Source: Treponema sp.
Lineage (GTDB): Bacteria > Spirochaetota > Spirochaetia > Treponematales > Treponemataceae
DNA: 64,000 nucleotides
Direction of reading: 5' to 3'
Assembly (NCBI GenBank): GCA_024402695.1
Contig: JAKSTG010000003.1
Coordinates: 1 to 64,000 of the forward strand
Within the stretch, counting starts at the first letter, position 1; every line of letters begins with the position of its first letter. The notes beneath the pieces are model-generated. The model made no database searches, was not told where the DNA came from, and worked only from the letters and a program-made list of their open reading frames with translations. A program made the translations under genes and the position numbers. Shown piece by piece: positions 54,366 through 63,914 of the stretch.

Positions 54366-56285
54366 TTGAAAAAAGAGGGGAATAAAGAGTATTATTTACT
54401 TGTGGAAGGGGACGACAGTTCATATTTTAAACCAATCATTTGTAAGATTTTTCTCGTTCTGGCACTGCTCTTTGTAGTGGTCATTCTGGTTCAATTTGCC
54501 AGATACGCCGTTACACCTGTAAATCATTTATATATAGAAAAGAATGAATCAGAAAGAGGTGCTATTGTTGATCGAAACGGGGCTCCTCTGGCTGTTCAGA
54601 CTGTTTTCTACGACATCGGCTATTCGCCGAATAAAATCAAAAAAGAAGATATTGAAACTTTTGCCCGTGTCATGGCACCGGCCCTTGAAATGTCTCCTGA
54701 TGCAATCATCGATAACTATTATTCTTACGAAGGGGCAAAGTTTGCCTATCTGAAGAAAAGGGTAGACCAGGCAGTTTATGCTGATGTAAAAGCGGTTGTT
54801 GAAGACTATAAGTACAATCACGTTTCTGCAGACAAGGTTCCGGGACGTATTTATCCTAACCATTCCCTGGCTTCTCATCTAATCGGTTACATGGGAAAAG
54901 AAGGAAACGGAATGAGCGGCATTGAATATTCCCAGCAGGATATTCTTGCTTCCAAAAAAAGCGGTGATGCATACGAAGCCGGCAAAAATGTTTACCTTAC
55001 AATAGATGCAAACCTTCAGTACAAACTGGAACAGATTGCCTTTGACACAATGAACGAAACAAAGTGTCAGAGCATGATGCTTATTGCCGCCGATGCAACC
55101 AGCGGTGAAATCCTTTCCTACGTTAGTCTTCCGGAAGCTGATTTGAATGAATACGGAAGTTCAACTTCAGAACAGCAGTTCGATCATCTTCGTATGGAAG
55201 CTTATGAGCCTGGTTCTGTTTTCAAGATTTTCACAGTTTCCATTCTTTACGACGAAGGCCGCATTAAACAGAATGACAGTTTCCTTTGTGACGGAATGTA
55301 TGAATACCGTCCACCTCGCGGTGAAACAATCCGCATTAAATGTCTTGAACACCACGGATGGCTTACACCTCGTGACGTAATCAGTCTTTCCTGCAACGAT
55401 GCCATTGGTCAGATTGCAGACCGCATTGGAGAAGAAGAATTCATTGCAAGAATCCGCAGACTGGGCTTCGGTCAGAAAACAGGAATTGAACTTTCAGGTG
55501 AAACTGCAGCCATTGTAAAAGATCCTGGTTCTCGTTCCTGGTCAGGCCGTTCAAAGCCTACAATCGCCATTGGTCAGGAAATCACAGTTTCCGCTCTTCA
55601 GATGGTTCAGGCTGCTACCGCCATTGCCAATGACGGCGTTCCTGTAAAGCTTTCGGTAATCAGCAAAATCACAAACAAAGACGGTTCCCTGTTCTATGAA
55701 CATAAGCCTGAATATAAAGAAAGAGTGTTCCACAAAAATACTGCAGACTATGTTCTGAGCTGTATGGAAACCACTTCTCTTCGTGGAAACGGAACCCGCG
55801 CCAATATTTCAGACATTTCAATTGGTACAAAAACAGGTACAGCCCAGATGGCCGACAAAGAAAAAGGCGGATATTCTGACACTGATTATCTTTCAAGCTG
55901 TATCGGTATTTTCCCTACAGAAAATCCTGAAATTATTCTTTACGTTGTAATCGAAAAAGCTCAGGGAGAAGTTTACGGCGGACGTATTGCTGCCCCTGTT
56001 ATTCAGAAAGCCGCAAACACAATCATTGACCACTTGGGAATGAGCCGTGGCGGTGCTGCAAGTCTTGAACATAACGGAATGATCACAATTGCCCGCGGCG
56101 CTCAGGTAGAAATTGGCGAAACTGTACCGGATTTTACGGGGCTCAACAAACGCGAACTTTCTCCACTCCTTGACCGCAGTGACATCAGCGTAAGTATCAA
56201 CGGAAGCGGGTGGGTTACAAGTCAGAATCCTGAACCAGGCACTGTTGTTACGGAGAACATGACAATTGAACTCTATCTGGAATAA
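54366..56285 (+). CDS. Class B penicillin-binding protein (FtsI-like) with PASTA domain
   Basis: A 639-residue transpeptidase for peptidoglycan cross-linking at the septum or cylinder. A short cytoplasmic start, one span (IFLVLALLFVVVILVQFA) and the dimerisation domain (RGAIVDRNGAPLAVQTV) precede the transpeptidase with SVFK (Ser284, Lys287), SCN and KTGTAQ (489-494). A C-terminal PASTA domain (VPDFTGLNKRELSPLL) follows. The only supported start is TTG at 54366 as no ATG lies near; an AGGAAAA is rather far upstream. The following gene starts inside its end. Confidence 0.92.
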   Translation: MKKEGNKEYYLLVEGDDSSYFKPIICKIFLVLALLFVVVILVQFARYAVTPVNHLYIEKNESERGAIVDRNGAPLAVQTVFYDIGYSPNKIKKEDIETFARVMAPALEMSPDAIIDNYYSYEGAKFAYLKKRVDQAVYADVKAVVEDYKYNHVSADKVPGRIYPNHSLASHLIGYMGKEGNGMSGIEYSQQDILASKKSGDAYEAGKNVYLTIDANLQYKLEQIAFDTMNETKCQSMMLIAADATSGEILSYVSLPEADLNEYGSSTSEQQFDHLRMEAYEPGSVFKIFTVSILYDEGRIKQNDSFLCDGMYEYRPPRGETIRIKCLEHHGWLTPRDVISLSCNDAIGQIADRIGEEEFIARIRRLGFGQKTGIELSGETAAIVKDPGSRSWSGRSKPTIAIGQEITVSALQMVQAATAIANDGVPVKLSVISKITNKDGSLFYEHKPEYKERVFHKNTADYVLSCMETTSLRGNGTRANISDISIGTKTGTAQMADKEKGGYSDTDYLSSCIGIFPTENPEIILYVVIEKAQGEVYGGRIAAPVIQKAANTIIDHLGMSRGGAASLEHNGMITIARGAQVEIGETVPDFTGLNKRELSPLLDRSDISVSINGSGWVTSQNPEPGTVVTENMTIELYLE

Positions 56286-57720
56286 AAATCTTCAGGCTTT
56301 TCAGAAACGTTTTCCGTCACTTTTTGATTTATACAAAACTCAGATTTCTTTTATTTCAGATTCCTTAAAATTTATTGAAACAGAAAATGATTCTGATTTT
56401 GCTTCTGCCGTTGAAAAGCTTTTTCCTTTCTGGAAACTGGAAAAAGCCCGCAACGGAAACTGGACTGCCAGTGAAAACGGTGTCTGGCTTCATTCAAAAT
56501 ACAGACCTGAAGCTGCAGCTCCACAGAATCAGAAAGATGATTCAGAAACTGATTCAAAGGTTTCTGTTTTTATGGGATGTGGGCTTGGCTATTCTTTTAT
56601 TGCTCATTGTTCTGAAAATCCGAAGGATAATATTGTGCTTCTGGAACCGGATCCCGCTCATTTTTTTGCAGCCCTTACAGTTCTGGACTGGGCAACAGTG
56701 TTTCAGGTACAGAAGCTTGTTGTAGCTTTGGCCTGTCCGCCTGATCAGCTTGTTCCATTGTGTCAGAGTCTTGGTGGACAATCCTGCAGAATCGATTACG
56801 TGCTGAATCCTGCTTTTGTAAAACATGACGAAGCCTACTTTGGAACTGTGAAAAGTATTCTGGACAGAAATTACAGCAAGAACCGTATCAACGAAAATAC
56901 TTTGAAAAAATTCGGGAAACTCTGGGAGCGGAATGCCAGACGAAATGCGGTTTATGCAAAAAACTGTGACGGTGTTGAAACCTTCAGAAACCGTTTTGCA
57001 GAGGACGACCGTCCCTGGCTTCTTGTGGCTGCAGGTCCAAGCCTTGAAAAAGTTCTTCCCCGGTTACCTGAGCTTTCAAAAAAATGTATTACGATTTGCG
57101 TGGATACAGCACTACGTGCTTTTTTGAAACAGGGAATTGAACCTGATTTTATTGTTCTGACTGATCCACAGTTCTGGGCTTACATGCACATTGCCGGATT
57201 GAAATCGCCATCAAGTATTCTGATTGCAGATGCAGTTTCTTATCCCGCAGTTTTTAGATTCCCCTGCAAAAAGATTCTTATGAGCTTTTCACCGTTTCCT
57301 CTTTCCGAAGATTTGAAAAAGCCTTTTGTAGGGAAGGGAACTCTTGAAAGTGGAGGTTCAGTTGCGACAGTTGCCTGGAGCTTTGCAGTTCTTGCCGGTG
57401 CCAGAAAGATTTATACGGCAGGACTGGATCTTTCATTTCCTAAAAATCAGACCCACATTAAAGGAAGTACCTTTGAACAGGCTGTCCATAGAATTTCTAC
57501 AAAGACTTCAACAGGAGAGCGCCGCACCGCCGATGTTCTTTTCGGCGCCGATATTTCAGTTGCAAAAGATTATAACGGAAACGACGTCCTTACAGACAGC
57601 CGCATGAAAATGTTCGCCTGGTGGTTTGAAAGTAAAATCGCCGCTACGCCAGGCGTAGAAACCTTTACCCTTTGCCAGTCGAGTATGTGTATTCCTGGCG
57701 TGCGGGTAGGGGTGATTTAG
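56266..57720 (+). CDS. Maf/DUF115-type glycosyltransferase (motility accessory family)
   Basis: A 484-residue protein of the 6-hydroxymethylpterin-diphosphokinase-like/DUF115 family, which includes flagellin-glycosylating Maf enzymes. Signatures are PWLLVAAGPSLEKVLP, ITICVDTALRAFLKQGI and PDFIVLTDPQFWAY, then GSVATVAWSFAVLAGARKIY and GLDLSF. Spirochaetes glycosylate flagellins, so a motility link is plausible. The start is TTG at 56266 with GGAG upstream, overlapping the PBP gene by 20 bases. Its stop overlaps that of the convergent lipoprotein gene. Confidence 0.82.
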   Translation: MNSIWNKNLQAFQKRFPSLFDLYKTQISFISDSLKFIETENDSDFASAVEKLFPFWKLEKARNGNWTASENGVWLHSKYRPEAAAPQNQKDDSETDSKVSVFMGCGLGYSFIAHCSENPKDNIVLLEPDPAHFFAALTVLDWATVFQVQKLVVALACPPDQLVPLCQSLGGQSCRIDYVLNPAFVKHDEAYFGTVKSILDRNYSKNRINENTLKKFGKLWERNARRNAVYAKNCDGVETFRNRFAEDDRPWLLVAAGPSLEKVLPRLPELSKKCITICVDTALRAFLKQGIEPDFIVLTDPQFWAYMHIAGLKSPSSILIADAVSYPAVFRFPCKKILMSFSPFPLSEDLKKPFVGKGTLESGGSVATVAWSFAVLAGARKIYTAGLDLSFPKNQTHIKGSTFEQAVHRISTKTSTGERRTADVLFGADISVAKDYNGNDVLTDSRMKMFAWWFESKIAATPGVETFTLCQSSMCIPGVRVGVI

Positions 57721-60700
57721 TTTGTTACGGTAAAGAAAACAGTAGCTACTTGATTTGTTGTTTCTGACATATTGTTCATGTTTGTGTTGTAACTGTTACT
57801 CTTTCCTTCTATTACTATACTGTAATTACCTGGTTCAAGGTTACTTGTATCAATTGTCCATGTGTGAGTTGAGTTATACCCAGTTTGTACAATACCCAAA
57901 AATCTGACTACAGCATAGTCGTTTTTTACCTCAATGTTTGTGTTAATAATCCTGTCTTTATTATTTAAAACTTTAACTGAAAGATCTGTGTATAGGAAGC
58001 TGTCAACGTTTGTTAAGGAGACAGTTCTCTTTGTTGTTGGTGCCAGGGTAAATGTAATTGAAGTCCCTTTTTTAATTTCTATTCTTGTTCCAGAAGCTTC
58101 AATAAATGCTTCATTAGGAACATTTGTTGTTGTATTTCCTATTTTATATTTAAGGCGAGTAGAATTAATTGCTCTTTCTCCTGTAGTATCTTCTGTTTCT
58201 TTCTTTTCATATTGTGCCCATAATACAAGGTTACTATATCCATTATGTGAAGTAATATTGTATTCTTCAGAACTAATAGGATTAATTCCCCAATGTTTAA
58301 AGAACTTAGGATTGTTGTCTTCAAGAATGAAAATACTTTCTTTATCGGTATCTGGAATGGCGAATATGAAATTGGCTAAACTAGACTTATTACAGTAATA
58401 TACATAAGGCCCATTAGTCTCCAGTGGATTTTCTGCCTCAGAATTTCCTTCAGGAGGAATACTTGGTGCTGGAATAATCAGGTCGTTTCTTAATGTAATC
58501 TCTTTCCAGTTATAACCTCCGTTAAATTCATATTGAAGTTTAAAGAGATTGATTAAGTTATACTCATCACTTGTTGGAATGCTGTTTTGTCGCACAAATC
58601 CAGTTTCGGTACTGTCAAAACCAGTATCTTTTATTTCTCCCTGAATCCAATCAGATTCAGATTGATTTTGAATTGCTTGTATTTCGACTTTATATCGTTT
58701 TCCGAATGGAACATAAGCTTTAAATTTTCTGTTTCCCTTTGAAAGCGAAGTGGTATCTCCCGAAATCTTGTATTGAGTAGAAATATTTTTATCCCATAAA
58801 AGGAAATCAGAAGAATCCTCATAATTTGTCAGTTTGATTCTGAAATCGGGTTCACTGTCAGGATAATCCCACTCAAAGATACAGGCATAGCTTTTTCCGT
58901 TTGCCGACAGGAAGGCAGGATCATCTGTTTTATAATGCGAGATTTTGAAATTCGAAGGGGTAATGAGGTCCTGGTAATGAGCCCAGAGCTCAAGGTTTTC
59001 ATATCCGCCATAAGAGATTTCTGTAAACTCATTTGTAAGTGAAGCTTCAGTGTAGAATTTATCGGGATGAATGGTGCTGCGGGATACCACTGTTTTATCC
59101 AGAATAGTTACAGGGCTTTCCGGAGATCCATAGAAAACAGGATCGTAAACACTTGTTCCGGAAATGTTTGCATAACCTCCGGAAAGGTTGTATTGAACTT
59201 TGAACATGTTGATTGTGTCTGCTGCCTGAATCCAAGGTTCATTATCTTTGTGAGATTTGTTGCTTCCTTTGATTGAACGGATTTCGACTGAGTATACAGA
59301 TCCGAATGGAACATAGGCGTGGAGCATTCTGCTTCCTTTTGAAAGGGAAGATTCATCAGGTGCTGTTACGCTGATATATCTGTCTGAATCTGAAACAATA
59401 TATTTGTTCATCAGAATAGATTCATTTGTATTTACATCCCTAAGTCTTATTTCAAAATCGGCATTGTCATCATCACATTCCCATTTAAAGATAACGCCGT
59501 ATGATGATCCATCATTTGATAGGAACTCTGCGACTGAAGTTTCATACGGAGTTGCCGTAATACTTAATGGGGGTGCCGGTTCTTCATCATCAATTACGTT
59601 CTCTGGATAGATTGCCCAAAGTGAAAGATTCTTGTAACCGTCATAAGTTGTTGCAGTTTCTGCTGCAGCCTCTTTAGAATTGCTACGACTCCAGTGATCT
59701 TGTTTGTTTATTCCCTTTGATGCTTTTTCTTTATCAAGAATGTTAAAGTCACCTGAAAGAAGTGGGCCGTACTGAATGAAGTTTTTCTGACCGATTGAAA
59801 ATGTCTGTCCGTTGAGACTTACGTTTTCTGTCAGTTCACCACCATTGAGGAAGTAAGAAACTTTATACATGTTCAGAGCATTCCATTCATCAGCGGTTGA
59901 ATCAGTTCCAAGCTGTCTGAAGGCTTCTGCTTTTGAATCAAGGTCTGTAGTTTTCAGTTCGGCATCAATCCAGATAGATTCACCAATCTGGTTTACCGCA
60001 CGGATCTGTGCGTGGTAACGATGTCCGAAAGGAATGCGAATTGTAACTGTATTTTTGTTAGGGCTTAAAGCTCCTTCAACATAATTGCTGATATATGTCT
60101 CTATGTTTTTATCAAATGAAATAGTCTGATTGTTGTCGTCGATATCAATGAGTCTGATTTCAAATCCGTTTTCTGTATAGGAATTGTCAGTCCATTCAAA
60201 AATTGTTGCGTAATAAAGACCGTCTGAAGAAACATAATTTGCTTCAGTGGTTTTGTAATGACTTACTTTGAAATCAGATGGAGCTTCCGGAGGATTACCT
60301 GAAGAAAGATTGATTTCCGGAATATACACTTTTTCTTCTGTATCTCTTCCCGGGAATACTGTAATTGTGTCTGACCATACCCAGGTCTGGCTTTCATCAT
60401 TTTTGTTATAGAAAATCAAATTGAATTCAAAAGTTCCTGAACCGATGTCAGAAACGTTGTAAGAAGCACAGTCGGTGCCGTCTTCATTTGAGAAGGAAAT
60501 GTCTGTTGCAGGAGCAATTACTGGATTTGAAGCAAAGTAGTTCAGGCTCTTGATTTCTGCTTTTACTCCGATGTTTTCGAATCCGTTTGCAGGTGAATTG
60601 TCGGCATTCAGAATGTTCCATCCGTCAAGTTTAATCTGGAGGTTAACATTTCCTTTTGTTGTCAGTCCTTCCGGACTTAATGTAAAGCGAGGTTTTGTTG

Positions 60701-61223
60701 CGTTTGTCTGTGAAACATCACAGATTGCTGAACCTGCAAGGAGAGGGCGGGTGTGGCTTTCGTCATTTGTATAGAAGTATTTGAAATCTGAGGCTTCTGG
60801 TTTTGTTCCGCCATTGCTTTCGCTTTTGAACGCGGCCAGAGTAAGGTACCACATTCCGCTTGGAATCTTGCAGGTAAAGGTTCCCTGGTTTTCATCGTCT
60901 GGATCTTCAGCAGTTCCAGTTGTCAGGGTAACAGGGAAAGGACCGATTACATTATCTGTGTTTGTGTAATCGGCCTGTCCGAATAAATAAAAATCATAAT
61001 CATAAACAGAAATTTCAGGATTGATACTGCGCGCATTTCCTTGTGACGAATACAGACTCTTCTGAGAAGATACTGCACGGTAATTTTCCATGATACCGGT
61101 AAGTGTTACATAGTCATCTGTTCTTCCATCGTAAACATAAATACTGCTTAAGAAGTTAGAACATCCTGCAAGCAACAAGGTAAAAGAGAAAATCAGCGAT
61201 ATAAGAAAGCGTTTCAGTTTCAT
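57717..61223 (-). CDS. Large surface lipoprotein with three repeated modules
   Basis: A 1168-residue exported lipoprotein. The signal peptide ends in the lipobox LLAGC. An N-terminal domain of about 310 residues (with FTLSPEGLTTKGNVNLQI and WVWSDTITVFPG) is shared with the next gene. Three modules follow, starting near residues 314, 552 and 756. Each has a fibronectin-III-like half (SDFKVSHYKTTEANY..FEW; AYVPFGKRYKVEIQAI) and a second half ending YDGYKNLSLWAIY or the like, similar to Listeria-Bacteroides (InlB B-type) repeats with FLNGG. The last 150 residues form another beta domain. The ATG at 61223 is preferred to TTG 61232. Function unknown; adhesion or glycan binding is possible. Confidence 0.8.
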   Translation of the reverse strand: MKLKRFLISLIFSFTLLLAGCSNFLSSIYVYDGRTDDYVTLTGIMENYRAVSSQKSLYSSQGNARSINPEISVYDYDFYLFGQADYTNTDNVIGPFPVTLTTGTAEDPDDENQGTFTCKIPSGMWYLTLAAFKSESNGGTKPEASDFKYFYTNDESHTRPLLAGSAICDVSQTNATKPRFTLSPEGLTTKGNVNLQIKLDGWNILNADNSPANGFENIGVKAEIKSLNYFASNPVIAPATDISFSNEDGTDCASYNVSDIGSGTFEFNLIFYNKNDESQTWVWSDTITVFPGRDTEEKVYIPEINLSSGNPPEAPSDFKVSHYKTTEANYVSSDGLYYATIFEWTDNSYTENGFEIRLIDIDDNNQTISFDKNIETYISNYVEGALSPNKNTVTIRIPFGHRYHAQIRAVNQIGESIWIDAELKTTDLDSKAEAFRQLGTDSTADEWNALNMYKVSYFLNGGELTENVSLNGQTFSIGQKNFIQYGPLLSGDFNILDKEKASKGINKQDHWSRSNSKEAAAETATTYDGYKNLSLWAIYPENVIDDEEPAPPLSITATPYETSVAEFLSNDGSSYGVIFKWECDDDNADFEIRLRDVNTNESILMNKYIVSDSDRYISVTAPDESSLSKGSRMLHAYVPFGSVYSVEIRSIKGSNKSHKDNEPWIQAADTINMFKVQYNLSGGYANISGTSVYDPVFYGSPESPVTILDKTVVSRSTIHPDKFYTEASLTNEFTEISYGGYENLELWAHYQDLITPSNFKISHYKTDDPAFLSANGKSYACIFEWDYPDSEPDFRIKLTNYEDSSDFLLWDKNISTQYKISGDTTSLSKGNRKFKAYVPFGKRYKVEIQAIQNQSESDWIQGEIKDTGFDSTETGFVRQNSIPTSDEYNLINLFKLQYEFNGGYNWKEITLRNDLIIPAPSIPPEGNSEAENPLETNGPYVYYCNKSSLANFIFAIPDTDKESIFILEDNNPKFFKHWGINPISSEEYNITSHNGYSNLVLWAQYEKKETEDTTGERAINSTRLKYKIGNTTTNVPNEAFIEASGTRIEIKKGTSITFTLAPTTKRTVSLTNVDSFLYTDLSVKVLNNKDRIINTNIEVKNDYAVVRFLGIVQTGYNSTHTWTIDTSNLEPGNYSIVIEGKSNSYNTNMNNMSETTNQVATVFFTVTN

Positions 61224-61252
61224 GTTATACAAAAATCTTTATGTAAGAATGA

Positions 61253-61282
61253 ATCTTCTGTCGGGCGAACCCGACAGAAGAT
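61253..61282 (-). terminator. Perfect 13-bp hairpin between the two lipoprotein genes
   Basis: ATCTTCTGTCGGG (61253-61265), a CGAA loop and the complement (61270-61282). It lies just after the stop of the upstream gene. The sequence after it on the minus strand is TCATTCTT, only weakly U-rich, so partial readthrough or a processing site is likely. Confidence 0.65.
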
Positions 61283-61288
61283 GAAAAA

Positions 61289-63841
61289 TTATAATACGTC
61301 CAAAATTACAGGCACTGTTGCAGCCAGTGATGAATTTGGAAGACCAACTTCAATAGAAACCATGTAAGAAACACCTGTACGACAACCTGTAACATCTGTA
61401 ATAACATAAGTTGGGTTACCTGGTTCGGCTACATCGGTTACTTCTTCACGGGCAATACATTCAGCATTGTTTTCTACTGATTTGATTGTTACCTTAACGA
61501 AGCGGTAGTTCCATTCTGTTCCAGGAGTTGTAATAGCCCAACGGATGTAGTTTCCTTTTTTAGGGTCGTGAGTTGCCTTTACAGCTTTGTCTCCAGTAAG
61601 GGCACCGTCTTCTTTTGCCTCAAAGTCTCCGTCTCCATTAATGCTACCGATTTCATATTTGATGTTTTCGGCTTTGAATTCGTATTCTGTTACCATCTGC
61701 CATTCAAACTCAGATTCGTATGCGGCATAAAGATTGAGGTTTTCATAACCTTCATAGAAATTCAGTTCTGCTGATGCATAAGCTACAGTTGCCTTTGCAC
61801 CGTATGCTTTTACCCATTTGTATGTACCTTCAGCTGTTGTATTTTCCGGAGCTTCGGTAACGGTTTCTTTTGTATAAAGATCCTGATTGATTGTAGTCTT
61901 GATACCATCTGTGTTTGTTGATGTAGTATGACGTACACATTTTGCTTTATAACCTGCATCGGCAAATTTCTTTTCTGAAGAACTTGTCAAATCAGTGGTG
62001 AAGCCGTCGTATGTGATGATGTCTGCTGCACTTGCATTTGAAATAGCGTGTGAACTTGCAGTTGAACTTGGACCAACTTTCCAACCGGAAATATTAACAG
62101 AAGCTTTCTTAAGACCTTCTCCAAATGCATCCCAGTATTTAAGCCCTGTTTTATTTTCAGTTGTATATTTCTTAGGACCATATTCAACATAGTTTTCTGT
62201 TGCAATTGGAATAGCGGTGTTTCCACCATTGAGCCAGTAACGGATAGCGAATGTGTTGATTGTAGTTCCTTCGTATTTTGTTCCTGAAGGGGATACTGTC
62301 TCTGTGCTTCCAGGAGTTGAGCCAGCTGTTACTCCGTCTTTGTGGTATTCACCGTCTGTAAGACTTACATAAGTCCAAGCTGATTTTCCGGCTTTGTTTA
62401 CTGCACGAATACGGGCTGTATATTCTTTTCCCATTACAAGATTGATTACCAGCTGTTTATTGTTTGCAAGAAGAGAACCAGAATAATGTGTTGCTTTATC
62501 GTTTGTAACATCAATAGAGTAGGTTGTTACCTTTCCATCGCGTAAAGCATCTGTTTTGGTGATAGAACTTACTGTATTTACATCATCAACCTCGATGTAC
62601 TTAACGATATCATTATTTTCTGCATCCTTTGTCCAGAAAACAGGATTAGTTGCTGTTGGGTTGGTAGGCTGTTTAAGAGAGAATCCTGTTGCATATTTTC
62701 CTGCAACATTTGAAATGTCTGCAACCTGAAGTTCAAAGTTTACTTCGTTTTCGATGAAGAATCCGTCTTCAGACCAATCTGCCCAATCGAAGATTACAGC
62801 ATTTTTCATACCGTCATTATCGATAACTGGGTCCAGAAGAGCGTCAGCAGTATTTCCTTCAAGAATTGAAGCAAAGAGGTATTCAGGTGCTTTAGGAGCT
62901 TCTTTAATGATTTCACTGATATATACGCTCTGGTCTGTTGTTTTTCCAGGGAAAACCATAAGTTTGTCAGACCACTGCCAGTTTACATCTCCATCTGCAT
63001 TCTGGAAGTTGATTACAAGGTTGTATGTTCCAGGCTGGATGTCAGTAAGATCAGGTTCAGTTCCTACTGCGTAAGTGGTATAGTCATCTGTTCCGATAAG
63101 GGCTCCATCTTTAGCTTCAGTAGAGCCATCACCAGCCGCAAAAGCTTCTAATATAACTTTTGTGTAATTGGCATTATCTCCCTCTTTAATTCCTTTTCCT
63201 GTTTTAAGATCATAAAGTTCTGCTGTAACTTTCATTCCTTTAAGAGGGTCAGTAGCGTCAGAGTGTGAAGAAAGTTTCCATCCATCGAGAATTACAGAAA
63301 GATTTACATGTCCTGGAAGGGTAAGTCCTTCTGGTGAAAGAATGAACTTTGCACTTGTTTTGTCTCCTGAAAGGTCTACATAAGCAGATCCCATAAGAAG
63401 AACTTTTGTAGCAAGTTTGTTGTCACGGATATCTTCAACAACGATGGAATCTCCTGATTTTACTGCAACCATTGTAAGGTTCCAGGCACCCTGTGGAAGA
63501 CTAACATTGAATTTTCCTGAAGTTGCATCATCTGCAATTCCGTTCAGAACTTTGTAAGGTCCACAGATATTAGATCCGCTTTCACCATAAAGGAAAAAGT
63601 CATAACCGCTTGCATTTACTGTTGGTGCAACAAGACGTGCACTAGGATTGATTACAGGATTGGAGATGTTAAGAGCTTTGATGATTTCTCCATAGTTTGT
63701 AACTGTTCCTTCCAGTTTGCAATATTCAGAAATACCTTTGTATACTTCTGTATTGTTGTCTCCCAGAAGACCGTTACATCCTGTCATTGTTACTGCCATT
63801 ACCAGAGCGGTGAGTACAGCAATAAGATGTGTTTTTTTCAT
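61289..63841 (-). CDS. Surface lipoprotein, paralogue of the downstream gene
   Basis: An 850-residue lipoprotein with signal peptide KKTHLIAVLTALVMAVTMTGC. The ATG at 63841 follows AAGGAG; the open frame further 5' is the leader. The first 320 residues match the neighbour in order (FILSPEGLTLPGHVNLSVILDGW, WQWSDKLMVFPG). Only one FN3/InlB-like module follows (ending YEGYENLNLYAAYES), then a beta-rich C-terminal domain with Cys and Gly (VTGCRTGVSYMVS). Together with the downstream gene this forms a two-gene tandem duplication with different module numbers. Confidence 0.82.
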   Translation of the reverse strand: MKKTHLIAVLTALVMAVTMTGCNGLLGDNNTEVYKGISEYCKLEGTVTNYGEIIKALNISNPVINPSARLVAPTVNASGYDFFLYGESGSNICGPYKVLNGIADDATSGKFNVSLPQGAWNLTMVAVKSGDSIVVEDIRDNKLATKVLLMGSAYVDLSGDKTSAKFILSPEGLTLPGHVNLSVILDGWKLSSHSDATDPLKGMKVTAELYDLKTGKGIKEGDNANYTKVILEAFAAGDGSTEAKDGALIGTDDYTTYAVGTEPDLTDIQPGTYNLVINFQNADGDVNWQWSDKLMVFPGKTTDQSVYISEIIKEAPKAPEYLFASILEGNTADALLDPVIDNDGMKNAVIFDWADWSEDGFFIENEVNFELQVADISNVAGKYATGFSLKQPTNPTATNPVFWTKDAENNDIVKYIEVDDVNTVSSITKTDALRDGKVTTYSIDVTNDKATHYSGSLLANNKQLVINLVMGKEYTARIRAVNKAGKSAWTYVSLTDGEYHKDGVTAGSTPGSTETVSPSGTKYEGTTINTFAIRYWLNGGNTAIPIATENYVEYGPKKYTTENKTGLKYWDAFGEGLKKASVNISGWKVGPSSTASSHAISNASAADIITYDGFTTDLTSSSEKKFADAGYKAKCVRHTTSTNTDGIKTTINQDLYTKETVTEAPENTTAEGTYKWVKAYGAKATVAYASAELNFYEGYENLNLYAAYESEFEWQMVTEYEFKAENIKYEIGSINGDGDFEAKEDGALTGDKAVKATHDPKKGNYIRWAITTPGTEWNYRFVKVTIKSVENNAECIAREEVTDVAEPGNPTYVITDVTGCRTGVSYMVSIEVGLPNSSLAATVPVILDVL

Positions 63842-63914
63842 AAAAATCTCCTTAAAGTTTTTTATGTCTGTTAATAATAGTTTTTGAAAGGTACAACGTA
63901 CCCTAAGTTTGTTT

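Noticed and set aside
63890-63902. Inverted repeat GGTAC-AAC-GTACC as an operator
   Set aside because: Five-base arms are too short to claim a binding site without other copies.
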